Numbered from the stretch's first letter, positions 54,320-63,752 are shown. The stretch is 64,000 bases of DNA from Alistipes ihumii AP11 (GCF_025144665.1 NZ_CP102294.1:1860001-1924000), one strand, 5' to 3'. Program-made: numbers and translations. Notes: generated by a model from the letters alone, not told the origin.

Positions 54320-55102
54320 ATGAAAAATGTGCACGTTCTCCGGCATGAGAAGGAGAAGAACTACTACACTTTCATGATGGTGGTCAGCGTTGTCGTTTGG
54401 CTGCTCTGCCTCGTCGGCGTTCTGGCCGCTCTCGTATTCTGCCTGCCGCTGATTTTGATCGGTCTGTTCGTTTCGTGGCTTTCGAGCCAGTATTTCAAGG
54501 CCGTCGTGTTCGGCAACAGCATTCAAGTCAATGAAAAGCAGTTTCCCGAGATCGACCGGATCGTCAGGGATTTTTCCCGCGAGCTCGGGCTGAGCCGGAT
54601 CCCCTTGGTATTCGTCGAGAACGGCAATGGTTCGGTCAATGCCTTCGCTGTCAAGATGCTGTCGAAGAAATACGTCATTCTCAAGTCCGATCTGGTCGAT
54701 CTGATGCTCCGGCGCGGCCGCACGGACGAGCTGGCGATGATCATAGGCCACGAGCTGGCGCACCATGCGGCGGGACATACGGCCTTCTTCCGCAATCTGG
54801 CGATTCTTCCCGGGCGGATCATTCCGTTTCTGGGCGCGGCTTACGGTCGGGCCTGCGAACTGACGGCCGACCGGATCGGATATGCGCTCGTCGGTGACGG
54901 CCGGGCCGCGCAGAACAGCCTGATTGCCGTGGCCTTGGGATGCCAGAGTCTGGCCGATCGGATCGACATCGAGCGGTTTGCCGAGCAGGAGCGCGAGATT
55001 CCCGGGCTGATGGGTTTCGTGCACAAGATTTTCTCGTCTCATCCGCGCATGACGCGCCGCGTGATCGAGATCAGCGAATTCGATAAAAGACAATCCAAAT
55101 AA
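54320..55102 (+). CDS. M48-family membrane metallopeptidase
   Basis: The 260-residue protein has two N-terminal helices (about 18-60) and a zinc protease domain. HELAH gives His144, Glu145 and His148 in GHELAHHAAGH, and a third ligand Glu180 lies in CELTADRIG. It resembles HtpX/Ste24-type peptidases that remove damaged membrane proteins (known for the family). The C-terminal SSHPRMTRRVIEI is also typical. The lipoprotein gene follows after 9 bases. Confidence 0.88.
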   Translation: MKNVHVLRHEKEKNYYTFMMVVSVVVWLLCLVGVLAALVFCLPLILIGLFVSWLSSQYFKAVVFGNSIQVNEKQFPEIDRIVRDFSRELGLSRIPLVFVENGNGSVNAFAVKMLSKKYVILKSDLVDLMLRRGRTDELAMIIGHELAHHAAGHTAFFRNLAILPGRIIPFLGAAYGRACELTADRIGYALVGDGRAAQNSLIAVALGCQSLADRIDIERFAEQEREIPGLMGFVHKIFSSHPRMTRRVIEISEFDKRQSK

Positions 55103-55111
55103 AACGACGAA

Positions 55112-56116
55112 ATGAAAAAACTGTTGATTATTTTGCTGTCGGCCTGCACGTGGTGGGCCTGCGATAAGGGGGACGACGGAGCCCCGTCGAGTATCGTCCT
55201 GACCGGAGGCTCCGGCGATCAGACCATTTACGCCGACGAAACCTCCGTGAACGGCGGACAGGGCATTGCGTTCGAGGCGGCCGAGGCATGGTATGCCGAG
55301 GTGTCCGAGGTACAGGCCAAGGCCTCCTCGGGCGAGGTCGACTGGCTGACCCTGAGCGCCTACGAGGGTGGCGCGGGCCAGTACACCTTACAGATCACGC
55401 TCCGGGCCAACGAGACGGGTTCCGACCGCGCGGCCGAAATCCGCATTGTCTGCGGCGAGGACGAAATCGTGATTGTCGTGCGGCAGAAGGCGCAGACGAA
55501 AGACAACCAGTCCGTCGTCGTGTTCGAGGACGAGGCGTTCCGGCAGTTCTGCGTCGAGCATTTCGATGCGGACCGGAACGGCATGATAACGGATAGCGAG
55601 GTCTCCTCCGTGGATTCGCTGTCGGTTCCCTCGATGGAGATCGTTTCGCTGAAAGGCATCGAGGCGTTCGCTTCGTTACGGAAGCTCTATTGCTACGACA
55701 ACAAGATCGAGGCGTTGGATTTGAGCGCCAACGGGGAACTGACCGTCTTGGGATGCCACTACAACGATCTGGAGGAACTGAGTCTCTCCGCCAATACGAA
55801 ACTGACCTCGCTGAACTGCAATCACAACAGGATTTCCAAACTGGACCTTTCCGCCCTGACCGAGCTGAGAGAGTTGCATGTACAGTACAACGAGCTCGGC
55901 GAGCTCGATCTGTCCGGGAATCCGCGCCTCGGAATCCTGCAATGCATGGAGAACCGGCTGACCGAGCTCGACATAACGAAATGCCCGGACCTGACCATGC
56001 TGTGGGCCGATCCGATGCCGACGCTGGAGACTCTGTATTGGACTCAGGCCCAGGCCGACAACATGTTCGCGCTGATTTTCGTTCCCGAAAGTACGGAGAA
56101 GGTCGTTCGGGAATAG
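55112..56116 (+). CDS. Leucine-rich-repeat lipoprotein, probably surface exposed
   Basis: The 334-residue protein has a lipoprotein signal (KKLLIILLSACTWWACDKGD). The acidic DKGDDG after the cysteine resembles the Bacteroidetes lipoprotein export signal for surface display. A BACON-like beta domain (about 25-130) is followed by at least five repeats of 20-21 residues of the type LTVLGCHYNDLEELSLSANT (about 195-300), similar to internalin-like LRRs. Just before them, FDADRNGMITDSE resembles an EF-hand/dockerin-like calcium loop. It is probably co-transcribed with the M48 gene. Confidence 0.85.
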   Translation: MKKLLIILLSACTWWACDKGDDGAPSSIVLTGGSGDQTIYADETSVNGGQGIAFEAAEAWYAEVSEVQAKASSGEVDWLTLSAYEGGAGQYTLQITLRANETGSDRAAEIRIVCGEDEIVIVVRQKAQTKDNQSVVVFEDEAFRQFCVEHFDADRNGMITDSEVSSVDSLSVPSMEIVSLKGIEAFASLRKLYCYDNKIEALDLSANGELTVLGCHYNDLEELSLSANTKLTSLNCNHNRISKLDLSALTELRELHVQYNELGELDLSGNPRLGILQCMENRLTELDITKCPDLTMLWADPMPTLETLYWTQAQADNMFALIFVPESTEKVVRE

Positions 56117-56237
56117 GGCCGGAAGCCGCGCGGAAGTAGCGGGCGCAGAAAGAAACGGGACCGGACGGGAGCGCTGTTGCTCCGGCGGCCGGACTCGCCG
56201 GTCGCGCGAAGCGTTCGCCCGGCTGCGGGATAGATAT

Positions 56238-56285
56238 GTCAGGGAGCGTCGCCCGAAAAGGCGACGCTCCCTGACCTTTGTTTTC
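56238..56285 (+). terminator. Strong intrinsic terminator
   Basis: A perfect 16-bp stem (GTCAGGGAGCGTCGCC and its complement) with loop CGAAAA is followed by CTTTGTTTTC. It closes the M48/LRR transcript. Confidence 0.85.
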
Positions 56286-56302
56286 ATATTTTATCGACGA
56301 TT

Positions 56303-57142
56303 ATGGAACGAAATGAATCGGGCGGGGAAATTCCCCGGAGGATGTTTTCCCGAAAACAGATGAAAAACGCCGGGCGGCTTGTCGCCATGTACGCCCGGCT
56401 GTCTGCCGAGCGGCCGTCCTGCCTGCCGAGGCTGGCTCGGTCCCGGCTGGATTTGGCCCGGATGTTCCGGGACCGCTGGGGCGACGGTCGCCGGACCGAG
56501 CGGATGCTGCTCGGAGCGCTCGAGGCGTACGACCGCTGCGCCGGTTCCGAACGGACGAGTATCGCCCGGATCGGGGTGCTGAAAGAGCTTGATGCCCTGT
56601 ACAGCCGGACCGGTCGTCTGGAACGTTGCGAGCGGATGCGGCTTCGCATACTGGAGGCGTACCGGGCTTTGGCCCGCAGGTATTGGCTGATTTATGCCGA
56701 GGACGTATCGGTCGCCCAGTGGAGGCTGGGCAACCTGTATGTCGACATGGAACGTTTCGGCGAGGCGGAACGCATGTACTCGGCGGCGCTGGAAACGCGC
56801 GCGGAGTTCGACGGCGAGGACGAACACCGGTATCGGCCCGGAACGGCTCAGTGTCTCAGGAGTCTCGGCCGGCTATACGAGTTTTGCCTTCACGACTATC
56901 CCGCTGCCGAAACGTGCTACCGGAAATCGGTCGAAGTGCTGCGTGCGCTGTGCGCGGACAGACATGAGCGGCGTAACCATATCCGTTCTCTGTCGGTATC
57001 GCTCCGCTCGCTGGCGGAATTGTACGGGAAAATCGGCAGAACGGTCGCGGCGAACGGGAGTCGCGCCGAGGCGGACCGCTTTCGGATGGAGGCCGGAGAC
57101 GAAGGCCGGAAGCTTGCCGGTGCGGGGACGGGCAGCGGGTGA
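56303..57142 (+). CDS. TPR-like repeat protein
   Basis: The 279-residue soluble helical protein has several tetratricopeptide-like helix pairs. SVAQWRLGNLYVDMERFGEAERMYSAAL (given in part) and SLGRLYEFCLHDYPAAETCY carry the W/L-G-Y-A-P pattern at about 40-residue spacing. It is very Arg-rich, with no signal peptide. Such proteins mediate protein contacts; no partner can be named. It starts 17 bases after the preceding terminator, so its promoter must be within that short stretch or upstream by read-through. Confidence 0.65.
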   Translation: MERNESGGEIPRRMFSRKQMKNAGRLVAMYARLSAERPSCLPRLARSRLDLARMFRDRWGDGRRTERMLLGALEAYDRCAGSERTSIARIGVLKELDALYSRTGRLERCERMRLRILEAYRALARRYWLIYAEDVSVAQWRLGNLYVDMERFGEAERMYSAALETRAEFDGEDEHRYRPGTAQCLRSLGRLYEFCLHDYPAAETCYRKSVEVLRALCADRHERRNHIRSLSVSLRSLAELYGKIGRTVAANGSRAEADRFRMEAGDEGRKLAGAGTGSG

Positions 57143-57222
57143 AGCGTGGCTATGACAGACCGGGCCGGGATCGGTCTGTTGCTCGATTTCCGATCCAACA
57201 GGCTGATTCTGCCATCGTAACG

Positions 57223-57253
57223 TTTGATTTTTGTGCGCGAATGATTACTTTTG
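57223..57253 (+). promoter_or_regulatory. Promoter upstream of the bactofilin gene
   Basis: TTTG (57223-57226), 19 bases and TACTTTTG (57246-57253) match the consensus exactly. The expected start point (about 57257) coincides with an ATG at 57258. Confidence 0.8.
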
Positions 57254-57257
57254 CCGT

Positions 57258-57335
57258 ATGAATCCGACCGATCGGAAGATGGATTTGGCCCGATTGCGGG
57301 ACGGATGCGAGAAAACACGAGAGAATTATGGATAG
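57258..57335 (+). CDS. Short, possibly leaderless frame coupled to bactofilin
   Basis: ATG at 57258 lies at the predicted transcript start and opens a 25-codon frame (MNPTDRKMDLARLRDGCEKT then RENYG). Its TAG (57333-57335) overlaps the bactofilin ATG (57328). This arrangement would couple translation of the two. Whether the peptide itself has a function is unknown. Confidence 0.4.
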   Translation: MNPTDRKMDLARLRDGCEKTRENYG

Positions 57336-58287
57336 GGAAATAAGCTGGATCGGAACGCGAGGATGCGCAGAGTTGCCGTTTCCGGAAAGCGGAAAGGCTT
57401 TCGGAAAGCTGCGGAACCTGATGAATTCGTTCAATCTGTTTGCCCGTCGCGACGAGATTTTCCGCGATGCGGCGCCGGTCCGAGAGGAGACGGCGGTCAC
57501 GCCTTCTTCCGCGAGCCGGCCGACGCTTTCCTCCGGCGAAAACCCCCAGGATAAAGAGCGGAACGTTTTCGGAGAAGGCCTGCGGATCGATGGCGACGTG
57601 TCGTCGGACACGGATATCGTGATTCGGGGCATAGTTCACGGGAACATCGTATGCCGGGGAGACATCGAGCTGAGCGGTTCCGTTCAGGGCGACATCGAGG
57701 GCCGGAACGTCCGCATCGTCGGCGGCCGGATCGAAGGGAATGTCGTCTGCTCGGAGACCTTGAAGGTCGAGCGCAGTTCGGTGGTCGGCAATCTCACGGC
57801 GCAGCGGGCTCAGATCGACAACAAGGTCGAAGGAAACATTACGGTGCACGGGACGCTGGCCCTGTTGCGCGAGGCCGATATCCGGGGCGACATTGTCGCC
57901 GGCGCGCTGAGTATCGAGGAGGGTGCTGTGCTTACGGGCAAGGTTTCGGTATCTCCGGGCGGCTCTTCGCCCGATCCGGACGGCCGGAAACGGCCGGGAA
58001 CGGTTCCGGATGCCGTTCACGCAGCTCCGATGCAGGAGCCGGTCGCTGCCGAGGCCGGCCCGAAATCCGTTTCGGCCTCGATTTCCGGCGTGACAGAGCG
58101 GCCGAACCTCGGACGGGAGCTGTTTCCGCAATCTGAGCCGGTCGGGGCCGTTGCGGCCGTCACGAGGGACGACGACCAGCCGGAGGCGGCCGACTCGCCG
58201 GTCATCGTTGTAATCGGAGTGATCGGCATTCTGCTGTGGGGATTCCTGCTGCTGCGGAACTCGCTGGCCGATTTGTTGCAATGGTAG
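57328..58287 (+). CDS. Bactofilin-family polymer-forming protein with C-terminal membrane anchor
   Basis: The 319-residue protein has a central right-handed beta-helix typical of bactofilins (about 75-210). Valine/glycine-spaced turns include GLRIDGDVSSDTDIVIRGIV and GNIVCRGDIELSGSVQGDIE. Bactofilins self-assemble into filaments that organise the envelope (known). Unusually, a disordered linker leads to a C-terminal helix SPVIVVIGVIGILLWGFLLL (about 292-311). An internal ATG at 57421 (MNSFNLFARR) is an alternative start. Confidence 0.85.
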   Translation: MDREISWIGTRGCAELPFPESGKAFGKLRNLMNSFNLFARRDEIFRDAAPVREETAVTPSSASRPTLSSGENPQDKERNVFGEGLRIDGDVSSDTDIVIRGIVHGNIVCRGDIELSGSVQGDIEGRNVRIVGGRIEGNVVCSETLKVERSSVVGNLTAQRAQIDNKVEGNITVHGTLALLREADIRGDIVAGALSIEEGAVLTGKVSVSPGGSSPDPDGRKRPGTVPDAVHAAPMQEPVAAEAGPKSVSASISGVTERPNLGRELFPQSEPVGAVAAVTRDDDQPEAADSPVIVVIGVIGILLWGFLLLRNSLADLLQW

Positions 58288-58620
58288 GGCCGGCTTGCGG
58301 AGCCTGCCCGTAGTTTCGCCCGGTACCGTATGCGCAAGTCGCCGGCTTGTCTCGGACCTGAGCGCGGGTTTTAGCCTCGGATGCCGTTTCCTCGGTCGAG
58401 CGCCGGATTTTTTGGGGTGTCGCTGACTGTCTGCTGCGTGCAAGCTCGGCGGCGGCGTATGCTTCTTTCGTTTTCCCGGAAACGTACGGCGGATTTCCCG
58501 TCCGCGCAGATCGGGTCTTCGATCAAAAACGGCCGCAGGCATCGGAAGCCGCGGCGATTTTTTTATCTTTGCGTCGACCGGCGCACGCAGTCGCCGGCCG
58601 GAATCCAAAACGACGGCTTT
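58288..58620 (+). other. Intergenic region before the GH2-like gene
   Basis: A TATCTTTG element at 58564-58571 fits the -7 consensus and lies 50 bases before the ATG at 58621; no -33 TTTG is evident. The long open frame continuing upstream from 58621 to 58381 has no domain-like sequence and is taken as chance. Confidence 0.5.
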
Positions 58621-60477
58621 ATGAAAAGATACGTTTTGATCGCCCTGATAGGGATTGCCTGTCTGAGGCCGACGACCGCGCCCGCGCAGTCGGAACTGCA
58701 AGATCCATCGCAAACCGCCCGGCAACGGGAAATGCCGGGCAGCCGGCTGCGCAGCTACGACAGCCGCGAGCTGGCCTTGCGCGAGGACGATGCGCACTCG
58801 CTTTACATACAGCAGCTCGACGGGGAGTGGAAAGTCAAGACTTACGCGTCGCCCGTCGAGCTGGATTCGACCGTTGCGATGCCCTCGGTCGACGTGTCGC
58901 AATGGGCTGTCACACGCGTGCCCGAGCAACGGAGCAACGGGGCCTGGGCGGCGGTCTACCGCACCGACTTCAAGCTGCCGTTCAAATGGATCGACCGGGA
59001 GGTGTTCGTTCGGCTCGACGCCGTGAGCCGCGCCTACTACGTTTATGTGAACGGCCGGCCGGCCGGCTATTTCGCCGATTCGAAAACGCCCGCCTATTTC
59101 GACGTGACGCGGTATTGCGTCGACGGACGCAATACGCTCTGCGTCGTGGCATATGCGAATCCCGTTTCGACGGCGCTCGAGAACCAGAATTCCGAGCAGG
59201 GTACCCGGATCGCAGGCAGCGTCACTGTGATGGCTCAGCCCAAAGTTCGCATCCGCGACTGGGTCGTCGATACCCGCTGGGCGCCGGACGGAAACGGTCT
59301 GTTCAGCTTCGGGGCGGTCGTCAAATCGCATCTGCTGAATCCGAAGCGGGTCACCGTCTATTACGAGCTGATCGCTCCCGACAGCACGGTCGTCTCGCAC
59401 GGAAAGCGCGACGCGCGGTTCGAGCTGAGGGCCGAGGACACGGTCCGCTTTTTCGCGAATCTGCCCGGCATCCGATCGTGGAGCCACGAAAGTCCGAAGC
59501 TGTATACCGTCGCGCTGAAGTTGCAGCACGAGGGGAGGTTCACCGAATATACGAAAGTGCGGGTCGGATTCCGGGACGTGTCTTTCGACAGCACCGGCCT
59601 TCGGATCAACGGCCGTCCGGTCGAATTGCGCGCGGTCGACTACGAGTGTCCGTCCGACGAACAGGCGATCAGGCGCGATTTCGTTCGCTTCCGGCAACAG
59701 GGGATCAACTGCGTGCGTGTTGCGCTCTATCCGCAAAGCGACCGTTTTTACGAATTGGCCGACAGTTACGGGATCTACGTCTGCGACCGTGCCAATATCG
59801 ATTCGCACCTGAGCGGCTTTTCTCTCGAGAAAGGCGGTTCGCCCGCCAACGATCCTGCGTGGGAGAGGGCTTATACGGACCGGGTGATGAATATGTACCG
59901 CACGTCGCAGAATCACCCTTCGGTCGTCATGTTCTCGCTCGGGAAACAGGGAGGACAGGGCTATGCGGCTTACGAGGCCTACCTGAAGCTCAAGGCGGCC
60001 GAGAAGGACCGTCCGGTGATCTACGAGGGCGCCGGGGCCGAGTGGAACACCGACTTCGTGGTCGGACGGCCCGACGGGCGCAATGCGTCGGACCGACGCT
60101 TTTCGCTGACGTTCGCGAGTCTCGGGAGCCACGAGGGCCGCACGGCGCCGGAAAACGCCACGTCGATCGCGCCGGGTTCGGCGCCGGGGGATGTGACGAT
60201 CCATAACGGATTCCGGGTCGCCAACCTGAAAAATTTCCGGGTCGGCTACCAGATCGTGGCCGGAGCGAAGCGTGTCGTCGCCGAGGGAATCTGTTCGGCC
60301 GACATTCCCCCTCGGGAAACGGCGACCGTCCGCGTGCCGCTCGACGGCGTGAAGCCGGGAAAATACCGGATAAAAGTCACCGTATCCCGCTGCGACGAGC
60401 CCGATCTGGCACCGCAGGGCGAAATCCTCGCCGAGGCTTTCGTGCCGTTGATCGTTCCGAAAGCGTCCAAGCAGTAG
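58621..60477 (+). CDS. GH2 (beta-galactosidase-like) protein lacking catalytic residues
   Basis: The 618-residue protein has a signal peptide (KRYVLIALIGIACLRPTTAP). A sugar-binding jelly-roll domain (WAAVYRTDFKLPFKWIDREV, YYVYVNGRPAGYFADSKTPA), an immunoglobulin-like domain and a TIM-barrel part follow. The barrel ends HPSVVMFSLGKQGGQGYAAY. In active GH2 enzymes that site is SLGNE, with Glu as acid/base; here it is Lys442-Gln443. The barrel stops soon after, and the region holding the nucleophile Glu is missing, replaced by a beta-sandwich end. It is probably a glycan-binding pseudo-enzyme. Confidence 0.78.
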   Translation: MKRYVLIALIGIACLRPTTAPAQSELQDPSQTARQREMPGSRLRSYDSRELALREDDAHSLYIQQLDGEWKVKTYASPVELDSTVAMPSVDVSQWAVTRVPEQRSNGAWAAVYRTDFKLPFKWIDREVFVRLDAVSRAYYVYVNGRPAGYFADSKTPAYFDVTRYCVDGRNTLCVVAYANPVSTALENQNSEQGTRIAGSVTVMAQPKVRIRDWVVDTRWAPDGNGLFSFGAVVKSHLLNPKRVTVYYELIAPDSTVVSHGKRDARFELRAEDTVRFFANLPGIRSWSHESPKLYTVALKLQHEGRFTEYTKVRVGFRDVSFDSTGLRINGRPVELRAVDYECPSDEQAIRRDFVRFRQQGINCVRVALYPQSDRFYELADSYGIYVCDRANIDSHLSGFSLEKGGSPANDPAWERAYTDRVMNMYRTSQNHPSVVMFSLGKQGGQGYAAYEAYLKLKAAEKDRPVIYEGAGAEWNTDFVVGRPDGRNASDRRFSLTFASLGSHEGRTAPENATSIAPGSAPGDVTIHNGFRVANLKNFRVGYQIVAGAKRVVAEGICSADIPPRETATVRVPLDGVKPGKYRIKVTVSRCDEPDLAPQGEILAEAFVPLIVPKASKQ

Positions 60478-60897
60478 TCTTGCGTGTTACGGGAACGGCG
60501 GAAGCGAAGCCTTTCGGGCGGCTGTCGCTGACAGTCACGAGAGAGCCGGGATGGCTGTCCGAAAATTTTTAAAATACCTTTTGCCGGAGATCGCTCCGAC
60601 GGAGCGGAATCGTAAAAAACAGACTCATGGGATTGCCCTTTCTTTCCCTGTCGTTCGGGTTTTGAAATCGGAATTGCGCTCTCCCGGGCGGGCGTCCCGA
60701 CCGGAGGAGACAGAGAAAGAGCATGGTCCCGGTATCTGTCCGCTACGGACGGAAAGGCAGAGAGGCGATCGGTCCGGCCGTCCGGATCGCGTTCGTCCGG
60801 TCTCGAGACCATAAAGTCTTTGCCGTGCGCCGGAGAAACGCATCCGTGACAAGGTCCGTGCGCCGGGGCATGCGGAGGCTTCTTTCGGACGATCATT
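60478..60897. other. Intergenic region between convergent genes
   Basis: About 420 bases lie between the GH2-like stop and the dnaG stop. Short frames on both strands look like chance, and no clear terminator hairpin with a T run was found. Confidence 0.5.
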
Positions 60898-62850
60898 TCA
60901 GACGATCAGCCTCGAAAGCCGTTTGGCGATCAGCGTGCGTTCCTGATTCAGTACGGCGATCTGATGCGTCAGCGCGGCCAGTTCGTCTTCGGGCAGCGAC
61001 GGATCGGCCAGCTTCGCGCGAAGCTCCGCGATGATTTCGTCGATCACCTTCGACTTGTACAGAATGACGGCGCGCGGAACGGCCACCGGCAGTCGCTGCT
61101 GCTCGCTCTCGACGACGATGTCGAATTTTTGCCACAACCGGCTGACCGCATAGTTGTCGTCGCCTGTCAGCAAGTCGACCACTGCGGAGCATACGTCGGG
61201 ATCGGTATGGTTGATCAGGGCGTGCGTTTCGACCGGCTCGCCCGTCGCGCGCATCCGTTTGTATTCGTCGTATATCTTGCGGTAGGCCGGGTTTTTCATC
61301 CGGATGCCGTTCTTGTCCAGGTCGGCGATGATGACTTCGGCTACGTTCAGTTCGACGACCTGCTTGCCTTCGACATACTCGAAGTTCTGTTCGCCGTACT
61401 TGACCAGGTATTTTACCAGCTCGCGCTCCAGTTCGTCGATGCCGCTGCCGGCCTCGACCGTAGTCGGCAGGGAATCGGGCCCTTCGCTGCGGCGACGGAT
61501 CAGCTCCTGACGGCGGACGAACTCCTTTGCCTCGCCTCCGGCCGAACGCTCGAGCCTGCGAAGCGCGATCTCGCGCAGCAGCACCTGCTCGTCGATCTCC
61601 ATCTGGCGCGAGCACTCGCGCGTGTAGACCGAGCGCGTGATCGCGTCGGGAATCACCGAAATGCTCTGCACGATGTCGGTCACGAGCGCTGCCTTGCGCA
61701 GCGGGTCGTTGCCCGCATCGGACATCAGCAGTCTCGTTTTGAACGAGATGAAGTCCTCTTCGTGCTTCAGAATGAATTCCTGCAGCTCCGTCGCATTGCG
61801 CTTGCGCGCGAACGAATCGGGGTCGTCCCCGTCGGGCAGCAGCACGACGCGGACGTTCAGTCCCTCGCGCAGCAGCATGTCGATCCCGCGCAGCGACGCC
61901 TTGATGCCGGCGCTGTCGCCGTCGTAGATCACCGTCACGTTCCGCGTGAAGCGGCCGATCAGCCGGATCTGCCCTTCGGTCAGCGACGTGCCCGAGGACG
62001 CGACGACGTTCTCGACGCCCGACTGGTGCATCTGGATCACGTCGGTATATCCCTCGACCAGAATGCAGCAGTCCTGCTGCACGATGGCCCGCTTGGCGTG
62101 ATAGAGTCCGTAGAGGACGTCGCTCTTGTGGTAGATCTCCGACTCGGGCGAGTTGAGGTACTTGGCGACTTTCTTGTCGGTGCGCATCGTCCGACCGCCG
62201 AAGGCGGTCACGCGGCCGCCGATGCTGTGGATCGGGAACATCACGCGGCCGCAGAAGCGGTCGTAATAGCCGCCCGTCTCGCGCTTGATCGTCAGGCCGG
62301 TGCCGACGAGGAACTGCTCTTTGTAGCCGTCGGCGAGCGCCTGCCGAGTGAACGCGTCGCCCGCGGCCGGGCAGTAGCCGAGTCCGAACTTGCGGATCGT
62401 CGCGTCCGAGAATCCGCGCTCGCGGAAATAGGCGATCCCGACGCTGCGGCCCTCCGGCGTGTCGTGCAGCGAGCGGACGAAGTAGTCGGCCGCGTAGCTC
62501 GAAACGACCATCATGCTCTCGCGGTCGTCGTTCCGGCGCTGCTCTTCGGGCGTTTGCTCGCGCTCGGCCACTTCGATGCCGTATTTCTTCGCGACGTACT
62601 TCAGCGCCTCGGGGTAGGTCATGTTCTCGTGCTCCATCACGAACGTGACGGCGTTGCCGCCCTTGCCGCAGCCGAAACACTTGAACAGTCCTTTCGACGG
62701 CGACACGACGAACGAGGGGGTCTTCTCGTTGTGGAACGGGCAGCATGCCTGATAGTTGACCCCCTTTTTCTTCAGCGTGACGAAGTCGCCGATCACCTCG
62801 ACGATGTCGGCTGCCGAATAGATGCGGTCTACGGTCGCTTTGTCGATCAT
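60898..62850 (-). CDS. dnaG: DNA primase
   Basis: The 650-residue enzyme makes replication primers. The N-terminal zinc-binding domain is CCPFHNEKTPSFVVSP with FKCFGCGKGGNAVTFVM. The RNA-polymerase/TOPRIM core includes FGGRTMRTDKKVAKYLNSPE, CILVEGYTDVIQMHQSGVEN and VIYDGDSAGIKASLRGIDML. A C-terminal helicase-binding region follows. Length is normal. A TATCTTTG element (62875-62882, minus) lies 25 bases upstream of the ATG. Confidence 0.96.
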   Translation of the reverse strand: MIDKATVDRIYSAADIVEVIGDFVTLKKKGVNYQACCPFHNEKTPSFVVSPSKGLFKCFGCGKGGNAVTFVMEHENMTYPEALKYVAKKYGIEVAEREQTPEEQRRNDDRESMMVVSSYAADYFVRSLHDTPEGRSVGIAYFRERGFSDATIRKFGLGYCPAAGDAFTRQALADGYKEQFLVGTGLTIKRETGGYYDRFCGRVMFPIHSIGGRVTAFGGRTMRTDKKVAKYLNSPESEIYHKSDVLYGLYHAKRAIVQQDCCILVEGYTDVIQMHQSGVENVVASSGTSLTEGQIRLIGRFTRNVTVIYDGDSAGIKASLRGIDMLLREGLNVRVVLLPDGDDPDSFARKRNATELQEFILKHEEDFISFKTRLLMSDAGNDPLRKAALVTDIVQSISVIPDAITRSVYTRECSRQMEIDEQVLLREIALRRLERSAGGEAKEFVRRQELIRRRSEGPDSLPTTVEAGSGIDELERELVKYLVKYGEQNFEYVEGKQVVELNVAEVIIADLDKNGIRMKNPAYRKIYDEYKRMRATGEPVETHALINHTDPDVCSAVVDLLTGDDNYAVSRLWQKFDIVVESEQQRLPVAVPRAVILYKSKVIDEIIAELRAKLADPSLPEDELAALTHQIAVLNQERTLIAKRLSRLIV

Positions 62851-62874
62851 TTCTGTTCAGGGAATAAGCGGTAT

Positions 62875-62882
62875 CAAAGATA
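62875..62882 (-). promoter_or_regulatory. -7 element of dnaG
   Basis: TATCTTTG on the minus strand, preceded by an A/T block, places the transcript start about 20 bases before the dnaG ATG. Confidence 0.55.
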
Positions 62883-63067
62883 CGATTTTTTTCGGCCGCT
62901 TAATGCGTCCGGTCTGCGCCGCCCGTCGGCCGGATGCCGGGCTTCCCTTTATCCTGTTCAGGACCAGTGTGAAAAAAACGGCGGTTTTCCGGACCGGCCG
63001 GCATTCGGCGGAATTTTCGCCGGGGGGCTTATTACCGAGGTTGCGGAGGCGGCTGTGAAAGCGGCGG

Positions 63068-63664
63068 CTACCCGATCACGCCGAGATGCTCGAGCAGGAT
63101 GCGGGTTCCTATTGCGATCAGAATCAGGCCGCCGAACACCTCGGCCTTTGCGCCGAGCCGGGACGAAGCCTTGCGTCCGATGCCGATTCCCGCCGCCGAG
63201 ATAACGAGCGCCGACAGGCCGATGATCAGCGCCGCGGCCAGTACGTTTCCGAGCTGGCAGCCGGCGAACAGCCGGACCTGAACCAGCCCGATCGTGAAGC
63301 CCGTGATCAGCGCGTCGATACTCAGCGCGATGCCCAGCAGCAGCGTATTGCGCAGCGAGAGCAGGTCGCTGCCCGACACGGAGTCGCCTCGTGCCGACAA
63401 CCCTTCCTGAATCATCTTGCCCCCGATGAACAGCAGCAACCCGAACGCGATCCAGTGGTCGTAGTCGGCGATCAGCCGGCTGACCGTCTCGCCCATGAAC
63501 CAGCCGATCACGATCATCAGGAAGTGAAAAAGGCCGATCACGACCAGAAAGCGCACCTTCTGTCTGTGCGTCGTGCGGTCGGCCAGCAGCCCCAGCGTCA
63601 GCGAAACGGCGAACGTATCAAGGCTCAGGGCTATCCCGAGCAACAGTATGGCGAGCAGGTTCAT
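63068..63664 (-). CDS. mntP: MntP-family manganese efflux pump
   Basis: The 198-residue protein has six membrane helices in two related halves. LLGIALSLDTFAVSLTLGLL and LLGIALSIDALITGFTIGLV carry the conserved Asp residues within membrane segments that define the family. It exports Mn(II) in E. coli (known). The start MNLLAILL at 63664 was chosen over an upstream frame that includes the promoter. Confidence 0.88.
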   Translation of the reverse strand: MNLLAILLLGIALSLDTFAVSLTLGLLADRTTHRQKVRFLVVIGLFHFLMIVIGWFMGETVSRLIADYDHWIAFGLLLFIGGKMIQEGLSARGDSVSGSDLLSLRNTLLLGIALSIDALITGFTIGLVQVRLFAGCQLGNVLAAALIIGLSALVISAAGIGIGRKASSRLGAKAEVFGGLILIAIGTRILLEHLGVIG

Positions 63665-63682
63665 CGGGGCAAAAAATTTGCA

Positions 63683-63690
63683 CAAAAATA
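63683..63690 (-). promoter_or_regulatory. -7 element of the mntP-type gene
   Basis: TATTTTTG on the minus strand lies 19 bases before the ATG. It sits in an 88-base region shared with the divergent uvrB promoter. Confidence 0.5.
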
Positions 63691-63740
63691 CGAGGAATTA
63701 TTCGTTTTCGGCGTCCCTTCCTATTAATAACGTAAATTTC

Positions 63741-63748
63741 TAACTTTG
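63741..63748 (+). promoter_or_regulatory. -7 element of uvrB
   Basis: TAACTTTG ends 4 bases before the uvrB ATG (63753). The expected start point is at or next to the A of the ATG, so the message is probably leaderless. Confidence 0.6.
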
Positions 63749-63752
63749 CGAC

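Noticed and set aside
56917-60204. 1095-codon minus-strand frame
   Set aside because: It is antisense to three sense genes with clear domains (TPR-like, bactofilin, GH2-like). Its composition (Arg/His/Asp repeats) is typical of a shadow frame.
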